From positions 22,579 to 86,578 of the forward strand of contig JAAYKY010000020.1 in the NCBI GenBank assembly GCA_012522185.1: a DNA stretch of 64,000 bases, given 5' to 3'. The DNA comes from Flavobacteriaceae bacterium (GTDB taxonomy: Bacteria > Bacteroidota > Bacteroidia > Flavobacteriales > Weeksellaceae). Positions within the stretch are counted from its first letter, which is position 1; each line of letters begins with the position of its first letter. Positions 56,699 to 64,000 of the stretch are shown piece by piece. The position numbers and the translations under genes were made by a program. The notes below the pieces were generated by a model. It ran no database searches. It saw nothing but the letters and a program-made list of their open reading frames with translations, and had not been told where the DNA came from.

Positions 56699-57646
56699 TT
56701 AAATAAAATCTTTCTGAAATCCAAAGTCCAGATTTCGGATTTCGCTGAGGATTTCATTGAAAACTTCTTCTACTGAAACCACAGAATCAATTAGCGAAGC
56801 CACCTGCCCTATTTCCAATTCCCCATTGACCAAATCGCCTTCAAACATTCCTTTTTTGGCGCGGGCTCTTCCCAATAATTCGATTAGTTCTTCTTTGGTC
56901 GCACATTTTTCATAAGCCTGAACAACTTCCTGATAGAATTCGTTTTTGATCAACCGAACGGGTGCTAATTCTTTCAAGGTTAGTTCCGTTCCACCTTCAT
57001 CTGTATTGACAATCATCTCCTTGAAACGATTATGAGAGGAAGATTCATAAGTAGCGGCAAAGCGCGATCCGATTTGAACTCCGTCGGCTCCGAGCAGCAT
57101 AGCTGCGGCAACTTGTCGGCCGGTAGCAATTCCTCCCGCAGCAATTAAAGGAATCTCTATTTTCCGTTTGACATCAGGAATCAGACAAAAAGTCGTAGTT
57201 TCATCTCTGCCATTATGTCCGCCCGCTTCAAAACCTTCTGCCACTACTGCATCTACTCCTGCGTCTTGGGATTTGGTGGCAAATTTCGCACTACTCACGA
57301 CGTGAACAACTGTAATGCCTTCGTTTTTAAGTATCTGTGTCCAAGTTTTTGGGTTTCCGGCAGATGTGAAAACGATAGGAACTTGTAGCTCTATGATAGT
57401 TTCAATATGCTTTTCAATATCGGGATAAAGCATCGGTAGGTTCACTCCAAAGGGTTTATCGGTCGCTTTTTTAGTTTTTAAAATATGTTCTCTAAGCACA
57501 TCTGGGTACATACTTCCGGCTCCTAGCAGTCCTAAACCTCCTTGATTACTCACTGCTGAAGCAAGCTTCCATCCACTGTTCCAAATCATTCCAGCTTGAA
57601 TGATAGGATATTTAACTTTAAATAAATTACTTATTTTATTTGTCAT
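56699..57646 (-). CDS. NAD(P)H-dependent flavin oxidoreductase (nitronate monooxygenase family)
   Basis: 315 residues, TIM-barrel FMN enzyme. Starts with K-Y-P-I-I-Q-A-G-M-I-W. Catalytic-region G-F-E-A-G-G-H-N-G supplies the His, and FMN-phosphate binding is in I-A-A-G-G-I-A-T-G-R-Q-V-A-A-A-M-L-L-G-A-D-G-V-Q-I-G-S-R-F-A. The family includes nitronate monooxygenases and FabK-type enoyl reductases; E-A-G-G-H-N-G is shared by both, so the exact activity is open. Divergent from the DUF2795 gene; its -7 element (57666-57673) faces a plus-strand element. Confidence 0.9.
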   Translation of the reverse strand: MTNKISNLFKVKYPIIQAGMIWNSGWKLASAVSNQGGLGLLGAGSMYPDVLREHILKTKKATDKPFGVNLPMLYPDIEKHIETIIELQVPIVFTSAGNPKTWTQILKNEGITVVHVVSSAKFATKSQDAGVDAVVAEGFEAGGHNGRDETTTFCLIPDVKRKIEIPLIAAGGIATGRQVAAAMLLGADGVQIGSRFAATYESSSHNRFKEMIVNTDEGGTELTLKELAPVRLIKNEFYQEVVQAYEKCATKEELIELLGRARAKKGMFEGDLVNGELEIGQVASLIDSVVSVEEVFNEILSEIRNLDFGFQKDFI

Positions 57647-57655
57647 TTTTTTCGA

Positions 57656-57663
57656 TACATTTG
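57656..57663 (+). promoter_or_regulatory. TAnnTTTG -7 element, plus strand
   Basis: TACATTTG. A second plus-strand element (TAAATTTG) follows at 57703-57710, so DUF2795 may have two start sites. Confidence 0.35.
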
Positions 57664-57665
57664 CC

Positions 57666-57673
57666 CAAAAATA
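57666..57673 (-). promoter_or_regulatory. TAnnTTTG -7 element for the flavin oxidoreductase
   Basis: TATTTTTG on the minus strand, 19 nt before the ATG at 57646. Confidence 0.45.
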
Positions 57674-57702
57674 GAAAATTTGTAATCAATAACTGACATA
57701 AA

Positions 57703-57710
57703 TAAATTTG
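57703..57710 (+). promoter_or_regulatory. TAnnTTTG -7 element for the DUF2795 gene
   Basis: TAAATTTG, perfect consensus, about 85 nt before the ATG at 57795, predicting a leader of roughly 75-80 nt. Confidence 0.4.
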
Positions 57711-57794
57711 GCAGATTTTTTGATTCCGCAAGACCACTGATTTCGTATCAGAAAAGAGATTTAGTAAATAACCTAATAATATAAAGTTTAGAAT

Positions 57795-58016
57795 ATGTAT
57801 TGGACTTTAGAATTGGCATCTTATTTAAGTGATGCTCCCTGGCCTGCAACCAAAGATGAATTGATTGACTATGCTATCCGTACCGGCGCACCGCTGGAAG
57901 TAGTTGAAAACCTTCAATCCATTGAAGACGAAGGCGATTCTTATGAAAGTATCGAGGAAATTTGGTCGGACTATCCGACAGATGATGATTTCCTTTGGAA
58001 TGAAGATGAATATTAA
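57795..58016 (+). CDS. DUF2795-domain protein
   Basis: 73 residues, very acidic. Y-W-T-L-E-L-A-S-Y-L-S-D-A-P-W-P-A-T-K-D-E-L-I-D-Y-A-I-R-T-G-A-P-x-E-V-V-E-N-L matches DUF2795, a short winged-helix-like domain found in many bacteria. Here it is followed by an Asp/Glu-rich tail (D-Y-P-T-D-D-D-F-L-W-N-E-D-E). Cytoplasmic, function unknown. Strong terminator right after the stop. Confidence 0.85.
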   Translation: MYWTLELASYLSDAPWPATKDELIDYAIRTGAPLEVVENLQSIEDEGDSYESIEEIWSDYPTDDDFLWNEDEY

Positions 58017-58020
58017 AAAT

Positions 58021-58044
58021 AAAAGCCCAAAATCGGGCTTTTTT
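58021..58044 (+). terminator. Terminator after the DUF2795 gene
   Basis: Perfect 8-bp stem (58021-58028 with 58035-58042), 6-nt loop, ending in a six-T run (58039-58044); 4 nt past the stop. Confidence 0.9.
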
Positions 58045-58079
58045 ATTTCAAATAAATAAGCAAAACCTTTTCATTGACG

Positions 58080-58087
58080 TATATTTG
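58080..58087 (+). promoter_or_regulatory. TAnnTTTG -7 element for secA
   Basis: TATATTTG, 43 nt before the secA ATG. The short leader holds a small hairpin (ATCGG, five A, CCGAT at 58091-58105). Confidence 0.55.
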
Positions 58088-58130
58088 CACATCGGAAAAA
58101 CCGATTCGTCCTTGATGAAAAAAATGAATT

Positions 58131-61100
58131 ATGAGTATTATTGAAAAAGTATTAAAAGGTTTTTTAGGCGATAAAAATCAGAAAGACGTAAAAGAATTAC
58201 AAAAATATGCTGAAAAGGCATTGCAAGCTGAAAAGCAAATTGAAAATTTGTCCAACGATGAATTAAGAGCCAAAACAGCTCAATTCAAATCCAAACTTGC
58301 AGAAGCAACAAGTTCACAGAAAGCTGAAATTGCTGAACTTAAATCAAAAGCTGAAACCACTGAAAATTTCGACGAGAAAGAAGGTATCTACGAGCAAATC
58401 GATAAAATCAATAAAGAGGCTTACGAAATAGAAGAAAAAATCTTGATGGAAATTCTTCCTGAAGCTTTTGCTGTAGTGAAAGAGACCGCCAAGCGTTTCA
58501 AAAACAATCCTGAAATTGAAGTAACTGCTACCCCATTTGACCGAGAGCTTTCTGCCACAAAGTCCTATGTAGAAGTTGTGGGCGAAGAAAAAGTCAAATG
58601 GCATAATTCCTGGGATGCCGCTGGAAAGGAAGTGGTTTGGGATATGGTACATTATGACGTTCAGCTCATCGGTGGTACGGCGCTTCACCAAGGAAAAATC
58701 GCTGAAATGCAAACGGGTGAAGGTAAAACTTTGGTCGCAACACTTCCAGTTTATCTGAATGCATTGTCAGGTCGCGGTGTGCACTTGGTTACCGTGAACG
58801 ATTACCTTGCCAAACGTGACTCGGCTTGGATGGCACCGATTTTTGAATTCCACGGAATGCGAGTGGATTGTATCGACTACCACCAACCCAATACAGAAGG
58901 AAGGAGGCAAGCGTACAAGGCCGATATCGTTTATGGAACCAATAATGAATTTGGTTTTGACTACCTGCGTGACAATATGGCCAATGCACCCGAAAATTTG
59001 GTCCAACGTGAATTGAACTTCGCAATTGTCGATGAGGTGGACTCGGTTTTGATTGATGATGCCAGAACACCTTTGATTATTTCGGGTCCTGTTCCGCAAG
59101 GCGACCGTCAGGAATTTGATGCTTTACGTCCCAAGGTTGAAAAAATATTCAATATTCAGCGTGAAGAATTGGGTAAAACCTTGAACAAAGCCAAAAAGCT
59201 ATTCGATGAAGGCGACAAAAAAGACGGTGGTTTTCATTTGTTCCAAGTATTCCGCGGATTGCCTAAATACAAACCTTTGATTAAATTCTTGAGTCAGGAA
59301 GGAGTTCGTACCCAATTACAGAAAACAGAAGGACATTATATTGCGGACAATAACCGTGAAATGCCGGAAGTAGATCAGCACCTTTATTTCGTCATTGACG
59401 AGAAAAACAATCAGGTGGATCTGACCGATAAGGGAATTGAGTATCTTTCTCAAGGAATGGAAGACCCTAACTTCTTTATCTTGCCCGATGTAGCCACCAA
59501 GATCGGTGAAATCGAAGCGAAAAAACTACCAAAAGAAGAAGAATACCAGGAGAAAGAAGAATTTTTCCGTGAGTTCTCCATCAAATCAGAGCGCATTCAT
59601 ACCCTTACTCAATTATTGAAAGCCTATACTCTATTTGAAAAAGACGTAGAATATGTGGTAATGGATGGTCAGGTAAAAATCGTTGACGAACAAACGGGTC
59701 GTATCATGGACGGACGTCGTTATTCAGATGGATTGCACCAGGCGATTGAGGCGAAAGAAAATGTGAAAATCGAAGCGGCTACCCAGACTTTTGCAACGGT
59801 AACTTTGCAGAATTACTTCCGTATGTACAATAAATTAGCCGGTATGACCGGTACAGCGGAAACGGAAGCAGGCGAATTCTGGGAAATCTATAAATTAGAC
59901 GTTGTAGCCATCCCCACCAATCGCCCGATTGCAAGACTTGATTTACAGGATAAAGTTTATAAAACAAACCGCGAAAAGTTCAATGCAGTAATTGAAGACA
60001 TTGTGGATCTGGCAGAAAACCAAAAACGCCCCGTACTTGTGGGTACCACCAATGTTGAAACTTCGGAATTGTTGAGCCGTGCGCTTAAACTTAGAAAAAT
60101 TCAGCACAATGTATTGAACGCGAAACTTCATAAAAAAGAAGCTGATATTGTGACCGAAGCAGGTCGCCCGGGAGTGGTAACCATCGCTACAAATATGGCG
60201 GGACGTGGTACCGACATCAAGATTACACCGGAAGTAAAAGAAGCCGGTGGTTTGGCAATCATCGGTACGGAAAGACACGATTCGAGACGAGTTGACCGTC
60301 AGTTGCGTGGACGTGCCGGTCGTCAGGGAGATCCGGGTAGCTCTCAATTCTATGTTTCATTGGAAGATAATTTGATGCGACTATTTGGTTCGGAAAGAAT
60401 CTCCAAACTGATGGACCGAATGGGACACAAAGAAGGCGATATGATCCAGCATTCGATGATTTCTAAATCCATCGAACGAGCGCAAAGAAAAGTCGAAGAA
60501 AATAACTTCGGAATTCGTAAACGTTTGTTGGAATATGACGACGTGATGAACAAACAGCGTGAGGTAATTTACCGAAGAAGAAAAAACGCATTGTTTGGAG
60601 AACGATTGGATGTGGACATCGCCAATATGATTTATGATACTTCAGCTTCCGTCGTGAGTGAAGCCAAGAACAATGAGGATTTCAAACAATTGGAATTTGA
60701 TTTGATCAAATATTTCACCATGGACACTCCTATTTCGGAAAGCGAATTTAAATCGACTTCCGTTCGGGATTTGACCGAAAAGATTTACCAAGCTGCCGTT
60801 TTAGATTATCAAAAACACATCGATCATCAGGCCGAAAAAGCCTATCCGATTATAGCAAGTGTTTATGAAAATCCATCCAATCAGTTTACCCGCATTCAGG
60901 TTCCATTTACCGACGGAATGAAAACCTTGATGGTAGTTACTGATTTGAAAGAATCTTATGAAACACAAGGTAAAAAACTGGTCAAAGATTTTGAAAAAGG
61001 AATCGTTTTGAGCCTGATTGATGAGCACTGGAAAGAACATTTGCGCGATGTGGACGATTTGCGTCGTTCGGTTCAGAATGCGGTTTACGAACAAAAAGAT

Positions 61101-61505
61101 CCACTTGTGATTTACAAACAAGAATCTTTCTTTGTTTTTCAGCGAATGCTTGATCGTGTAAATAAGGAAATTATTTCATTCTTATTTAAAGGCGAATTGC
61201 CAACGCCGGATCCACAGCAGATTCAGCAAGCGAAACAAGTGAAACAAGAAAAAGTTGAAACCAACCGTGGTGCAGATGCTACTCCTACTCCATCCGGAAA
61301 TAACGGTTATTACAGCAGTTCTACTTCTGCAACAAACGCACCTGCACAGCAACCGGAAGTGACAGCGCCGCGCACCGTAACCAAAATCGGAAGAAACGAC
61401 AAAGTCGCCATCCGAAATGTGAGTACCGGCGAAAAGCAGGAATTAAAATACAAACAAGCCCAACCGATGATCGAAACTGGTGAATGGGTGTTGGTGGAAC
61501 ATTAA
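58131..61505 (+). CDS. secA: Protein translocase ATPase SecA
   Basis: 1124 residues, longer than the ~900 of E. coli. Motor: Walker [10 protein letters not shown] near residue 205, Walker [16 protein letters not shown], preprotein cross-linking domain, then the second RecA-like domain with G-T-T-N-V-E-T-S-E and N-M-A-G-R-G-T-D-I...[12 protein letters not shown]. The extra length is an insertion of roughly 150 residues after the first nucleotide-binding motifs (about 330-480), typical of Bacteroidota. The C-terminal linker is Pro/Gln/Thr-rich and ends in a short globular tail ([11 protein letters not shown]...G-E-W-V-L-V-E-H) without the usual cysteine zinc motif for SecB. Confidence 0.96.
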   Translation: MSIIEKVLKGFLGDKNQKDVKELQKYAEKALQAEKQIENLSNDELRAKTAQFKSKLAEATSSQKAEIAELKSKAETTENFDEKEGIYEQIDKINKEAYEIEEKILMEILPEAFAVVKETAKRFKNNPEIEVTATPFDRELSATKSYVEVVGEEKVKWHNSWDAAGKEVVWDMVHYDVQLIGGTALHQGKIAEMQTGEGKTLVATLPVYLNALSGRGVHLVTVNDYLAKRDSAWMAPIFEFHGMRVDCIDYHQPNTEGRRQAYKADIVYGTNNEFGFDYLRDNMANAPENLVQRELNFAIVDEVDSVLIDDARTPLIISGPVPQGDRQEFDALRPKVEKIFNIQREELGKTLNKAKKLFDEGDKKDGGFHLFQVFRGLPKYKPLIKFLSQEGVRTQLQKTEGHYIADNNREMPEVDQHLYFVIDEKNNQVDLTDKGIEYLSQGMEDPNFFILPDVATKIGEIEAKKLPKEEEYQEKEEFFREFSIKSERIHTLTQLLKAYTLFEKDVEYVVMDGQVKIVDEQTGRIMDGRRYSDGLHQAIEAKENVKIEAATQTFATVTLQNYFRMYNKLAGMTGTAETEAGEFWEIYKLDVVAIPTNRPIARLDLQDKVYKTNREKFNAVIEDIVDLAENQKRPVLVGTTNVETSELLSRALKLRKIQHNVLNAKLHKKEADIVTEAGRPGVVTIATNMAGRGTDIKITPEVKEAGGLAIIGTERHDSRRVDRQLRGRAGRQGDPGSSQFYVSLEDNLMRLFGSERISKLMDRMGHKEGDMIQHSMISKSIERAQRKVEENNFGIRKRLLEYDDVMNKQREVIYRRRKNALFGERLDVDIANMIYDTSASVVSEAKNNEDFKQLEFDLIKYFTMDTPISESEFKSTSVRDLTEKIYQAAVLDYQKHIDHQAEKAYPIIASVYENPSNQFTRIQVPFTDGMKTLMVVTDLKESYETQGKKLVKDFEKGIVLSLIDEHWKEHLRDVDDLRRSVQNAVYEQKDPLVIYKQESFFVFQRMLDRVNKEIISFLFKGELPTPDPQQIQQAKQVKQEKVETNRGADATPTPSGNNGYYSSSTSATNAPAQQPEVTAPRTVTKIGRNDKVAIRNVSTGEKQELKYKQAQPMIETGEWVLVEH

Positions 61506-61525
61506 AAATTAATCATTCAGATAAT

Positions 61526-61559
61526 AAAACGGAGGTCTTTTGGGCTTCCGTTTTTTTTT
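61526..61559 (+). terminator. Terminator after secA
   Basis: Perfect 8-bp stem (61526-61533 with 61547-61554) and a nine-T run (61551-61559); 20 nt past the stop. Confidence 0.9.
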
Positions 61560-62069
61560 AAACCATTTTTTTTAGTTTAAGCTTGAAGTTGTCGTAATAT
61601 ATTTTCCTATACCTTCCCAAATCTCAAAAGTATAAATCTCCGCATTTTCAAATTAAAATGAAGCTGGATTTTAGTCGCTTTTAACACTGAAAAAATCAAA
61701 CCTTAAATTTCGCCGTTTTGGGGTGTTTTTAATTTTTGGGTTAATGTTTTTTTGGTGAGTATAGAAGTTAGAATTTAGAAATCAAAAGGAATACTAGTAT
61801 AATTTTTTAACCACAAAGAACACGAAGATTTTTCACTAAGGACGCAATATCTACTGTGTAGAGTTTAAGATTTTCTTTCTCGAAACTCGATGGCGATCGG
61901 GACGAAACCGGAACTTCTAAATTCGAAAAAATGCATTATACATTTAAAAAAATCTTACTACTCTGCTTCAACAATCCATCGGGCGGATGATACTTCTATG
62001 TTGATTTTTATTTTTAAAAAATATTTTTATAAATTTCAAAAAATTAGATGGTCCTAAATTATTTTAACC
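61560..62069. other. Intergenic region with degenerate repeat
   Basis: 510 bp without a credible gene. Around 61803-61850 it contains a T-run plus AACCACAAAGAACACGAAG and CACTAAGGACGCAA, the AACCACAAAG-type degenerate repeat seen in many Bacteroidota intergenic regions. No hairpin or RNA gene recognised in the rest. Confidence 0.45.
61803..61850. repeat. Degenerate AACCACAAAG-type intergenic repeat
   Basis: Shares the T-run plus AACCACA core with the stretch at 10805-10845. Too diverged to align fully by eye. Confidence 0.35.
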
Positions 62070-62576
62070 ATGGGAGATAGACCGAAAATTAAATTAGAAC
62101 TTACTGCATTTGATAAAGCTCTGGAGATAATGGGTGGTGTTCTGATTTTTGCGATTTGGATTTTGCTTGGGGTCAGTTATTCAAATTTACCAGAGAGCAT
62201 CCCTATGCATTACAACGCTGCAGGTGAAGCGGACGCTTTTGGAAGTAAATCATCGATTTTAGGATTACCTTTGGTTGCAACGGCTCTATTTATCGGACTT
62301 AGCATTCTGAACCAATATCCGCATACCTTTAACTATCCGGATAAAATTACCGAAGAAAATGCCAGGTATCAATACCGGAATTCTACAAGGATGCTTCGCT
62401 GTCTAAAACTGGTGATTCTTATTATTTTTGGGATGGCTACTTATCTGACCATCCGAAATGCTCATCAGGAAACGGCTCAAATAGGTAAATGGTTTTTGCC
62501 TCTGACGCTGGGACTTATATTTATTCCTGTTATTTGTTTTCTAATTCGGGCTTATCGAGGCGATTCAAAAAATTAA
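62070..62576 (+). CDS. DUF1648-domain membrane protein
   Basis: 168 residues with about four hydrophobic helices (about 20-37, 69-84, 113-127, 140-158). The DUF1648 signature follows the first helix: N-L-P-E-S-I-P-M-H-Y-N-A-A-G-E-A-D-A-F-G-S-K. The domain occurs alone or in SdpI-like immunity and sensor proteins; nothing nearby suggests a bacteriocin system, so the function is unassigned. Convergent with the recombinase gene. Confidence 0.82.
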   Translation: MGDRPKIKLELTAFDKALEIMGGVLIFAIWILLGVSYSNLPESIPMHYNAAGEADAFGSKSSILGLPLVATALFIGLSILNQYPHTFNYPDKITEENARYQYRNSTRMLRCLKLVILIIFGMATYLTIRNAHQETAQIGKWFLPLTLGLIFIPVICFLIRAYRGDSKN

Positions 62577-62583
62577 TTCTTTC

Positions 62584-62628
62584 TTTTAATTGAATTTTAA
62601 CAAGAATTCGCATTTCATTCAATTAAAA
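62584..62628. terminator. AT-rich inverted repeat between convergent genes
   Basis: Perfect 11-bp arms (62584-62594 with 62618-62628), 23-nt loop, A/T-rich flanks. Probably a weak bidirectional terminator, but the low GC leaves doubt. Confidence 0.4.
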
Positions 62629-62656
62629 TTATTTCAAAATTTTAGATACTAAATTC

Positions 62657-63742
62657 TTACAAATTATCCAGAGGACTTTTGATTTTACGTTTGGTCTGAT
62701 CGGTCAAACCTGTATAACTCATGGTGGTTTTGATGTTTTTATGCCCCAGAAGTTCCTGTACAAAGCGAATGTCGGTTCCTTGTTCGATCAGATGCGTGGC
62801 ATAGGAATGTCGCAAGCTGTGCACTCCTACTCTTTTGTTGATTTTGGCTTTTTGCATGGCTTGTTTAAAAACCATCTGAACGGAACGGACTGAATATTGC
62901 CCGCCGTATCGGCCATCAAATAGATATTCCTGGGGGTTGTATTCGTCGCAATACGAATGAAACTCCTGCAAAATAGATTCCGGTAAATTTACATATCGGT
63001 CTTTCTTACCTTTTGCACGGGTGATGAGTACTTGCATGCGCTGGGTGTCAATATCTTCTAATTTGAGATTGACGATTTCACTGACGCGCAATCCCATTCC
63101 GTAACATAATTTGAGCAGTAAACGATGTTTGGGGTTTTCTGTCACCTCAAACATTTTTTTGATATCATTTGCAGAAATAGCTTTGGGCAAGGAACTTGGC
63201 TTTTTGGGTCGGGGAATGTCTAAGAAGATTTTTTCGCGATGCAAAACCTTTTCGAAATAAAATTTCACAGCGTTCATACGGCTATGAACCAAGTTTTCGG
63301 AAAGTTTCAATTTTTTGATACAATAGAGAAAATAAGACCTGAGTTTTTCTGCGGTTAGCGCATCTACGGGATGATGCCGGATGGTTTTGAGAAGTTGGGA
63401 AAATTCTGTGGTATAAGTGCGAATGGTATTTGGGCTATATCCTTTGAGAAGAAGTTGTTCGGTGAACCGTTCCAAAGCCGGTTGATTGATCGGATGAATG
63501 TCTTTAAATGCCGATTTTCCGTAGTATTTTTGTTCCAATTGGAAAAGGTTTCGGTAATGGGGGATGTCGGGTACATACCATTTTTTATTTGCCGGACTCC
63601 ATCGGGCTTTTGTATGGTTTTTAAGGTGAAGTTTTACTTGGAGTGTATAAGGAAAGCTGATCCATATCACCGATTTTTCTTGATGCTCCCCTATTTGAAA
63701 CTCAAATAAAAGAGGATTAAAAACTTTTGATAGAGAGTCCAT
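62657..63742 (-). CDS. Tyrosine recombinase/integrase (XerC/D-like) with N-terminal extension
   Basis: 361 residues, versus about 300 for XerC/XerD. Catalytic residues: Arg in Y-G-M-G-L-R-V-S-E-I, Lys in T-R-A-K-G-K-K-D-R, H-x-x-R in G-V-H-S-L-R-H-S-Y-A-T-H-L, the second His in E-L-L-G-H-K-N-I-K-T-T, and the nucleophile in M-S-Y-T-G. A SAM-like core-binding domain (about 88-170, L-x-x-K-G-Y-S-P-N-T-I-R-T-Y) precedes it. The first ~85 residues form an extra domain with F-P-Y-T-L-Q-V-K-L-H-L-K...A-R-W-S-P-A-N-K-K-W-Y-V-P, which may be a DNA- or partner-binding module. The layout recalls IntI-like recombinases of Bacteroidota. No att sites, cassettes or other mobile genes are visible. Confidence 0.9.
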   Translation of the reverse strand: MDSLSKVFNPLLFEFQIGEHQEKSVIWISFPYTLQVKLHLKNHTKARWSPANKKWYVPDIPHYRNLFQLEQKYYGKSAFKDIHPINQPALERFTEQLLLKGYSPNTIRTYTTEFSQLLKTIRHHPVDALTAEKLRSYFLYCIKKLKLSENLVHSRMNAVKFYFEKVLHREKIFLDIPRPKKPSSLPKAISANDIKKMFEVTENPKHRLLLKLCYGMGLRVSEIVNLKLEDIDTQRMQVLITRAKGKKDRYVNLPESILQEFHSYCDEYNPQEYLFDGRYGGQYSVRSVQMVFKQAMQKAKINKRVGVHSLRHSYATHLIEQGTDIRFVQELLGHKNIKTTMSYTGLTDQTKRKIKSPLDNL

Positions 63743-64000
63743 ATCTATTCGTTTTTTGTATTGTCATTTACAAATATGCGCAATTTTTTTTAGAGATAAG
63801 AAATCTAGTTTACGAAATGAAGCAAATGGATAACTCATTGACAGTCAACACACCTCAAAGAGAAGTAGAAAAGTTGTCTTCATTCAGAAAATTGTCGTAT
63901 AATTGCGTATATAATCTAGTTGTACAAAATTTTATTCCAAACGTTTGGTTTTTTCTTACGGAAATTAATGCATTTAAATGATAAAAAAAATCGAGTTAAA
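63743..64000. other. AT-rich end of window upstream of the recombinase
   Basis: Contains only a weak plus-strand ORF and a short palindrome TTGACAGTCAA near 63839. No promoter or att-like repeat confidently identified. Confidence 0.3.

Noticed and set aside
63727..63981. Plus-strand ORF of 84 codons at the window end
   Set aside because: It begins opposite the recombinase start, has no recognisable family or promoter element, and looks like chance.

Overview
The window looks like chromosome of a flavobacterium (phylum Bacteroidota, class Flavobacteriia; a Weeksellaceae/Chryseobacterium-like lineage is my best guess, inferred only from protein style). Evidence: low GC by eye; many promoters with the Bacteroidota -7 element TAnnTTTG; almost no Shine-Dalgarno sequences; a secreted S8 protease ending in a type IX secretion sorting domain; lipoprotein signals including one followed by S-S-D-D-D; and lineage families such as DUF5686, DUF6146, DUF6122 and the short Bacteroidota arginine decarboxylase. 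There are no rRNA or tRNA genes, CRISPR arrays, insertion sequences or prophage that I can see. Genes sit on both strands in short operons, often closed by strong hairpin terminators.

Layout. 1-2.8 kb: 3'-truncated TPR protein, two small membrane or unknown proteins, HugZ-like haem/flavin-fold protein. 2.8-8.8 kb (minus): glycine decarboxylase gcvP, a VOC dioxygenase-like protein, catalase, single-strand binding protein. 8.9-12.1 kb (minus): two SDR-fold oxidoreductases, a decaying urea-transporter pseudogene, a possibly truncated unknown. 12.3-15.1 kb: ligA and a secreted two-repeat protein. 15.1-18.5 kb (minus): small membrane protein, lipoprotein overlapping rel (ppGpp synthetase/hydrolase), arsC-like reductase. 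18.6-20.2 kb: DUF6146 lipoprotein and prfB. 20.4-26.5 kb (minus): small unknown, split transketolase with an unknown secreted-protein gene wedged between its halves, nnr, lipocalin-like lipoprotein, small conserved protein. 26.9-33.4 kb: uvrA behind a palindrome-rich spacer, a lipoprotein, an oppositely oriented small secreted protein, DUF5686 outer-membrane protein. 33.5-36.8 kb (minus): typA, RDD membrane protein, ppk2. 36.9-43.8 kb: lipoprotein superoxide dismutase, peptide-binding lipoprotein, NDH-2, esterase lipoprotein, recG. 43.9-46.7 kb (minus): 56-residue membrane protein, DinB-like protein, fahA, ung. 46.8-52.5 kb: mutS2, T9SS protease, cysteine-rich secreted peptide, thermonuclease lipoprotein, CopD-like membrane protein. 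52.5-55.3 kb (minus): lipoprotein, deoxyhypusine-synthase-like protein plus arginine decarboxylase. 55.6-58.0 kb: thioredoxin-fold protein, lipoprotein, flavin oxidoreductase, DUF2795. 58.1-63.7 kb: secA, DUF1648 protein, tyrosine recombinase.

Themes: DNA repair (ligA, uvrA, recG, ung, mutS2, ssb), oxidative-stress defence (catalase, SOD, HugZ-like), translation and stringent response (prfB, typA, rel, ppk2), amino-acid and polyamine metabolism (gcvP, fahA, speA plus DHS-like) and envelope proteins. Most of the window is ordinary chromosome and I found no convincing defence or mobile system. The most distinctive signals are: the DHS-like protein beside speA whose spermidine-pocket residues are replaced; the secreted-protein gene inside the split transketolase operon; predicted leaderless starts at prfB, mutS2 and possibly a non-ATG thioredoxin gene; the palindrome cluster before uvrA; and the frameshifted, truncated urea transporter.
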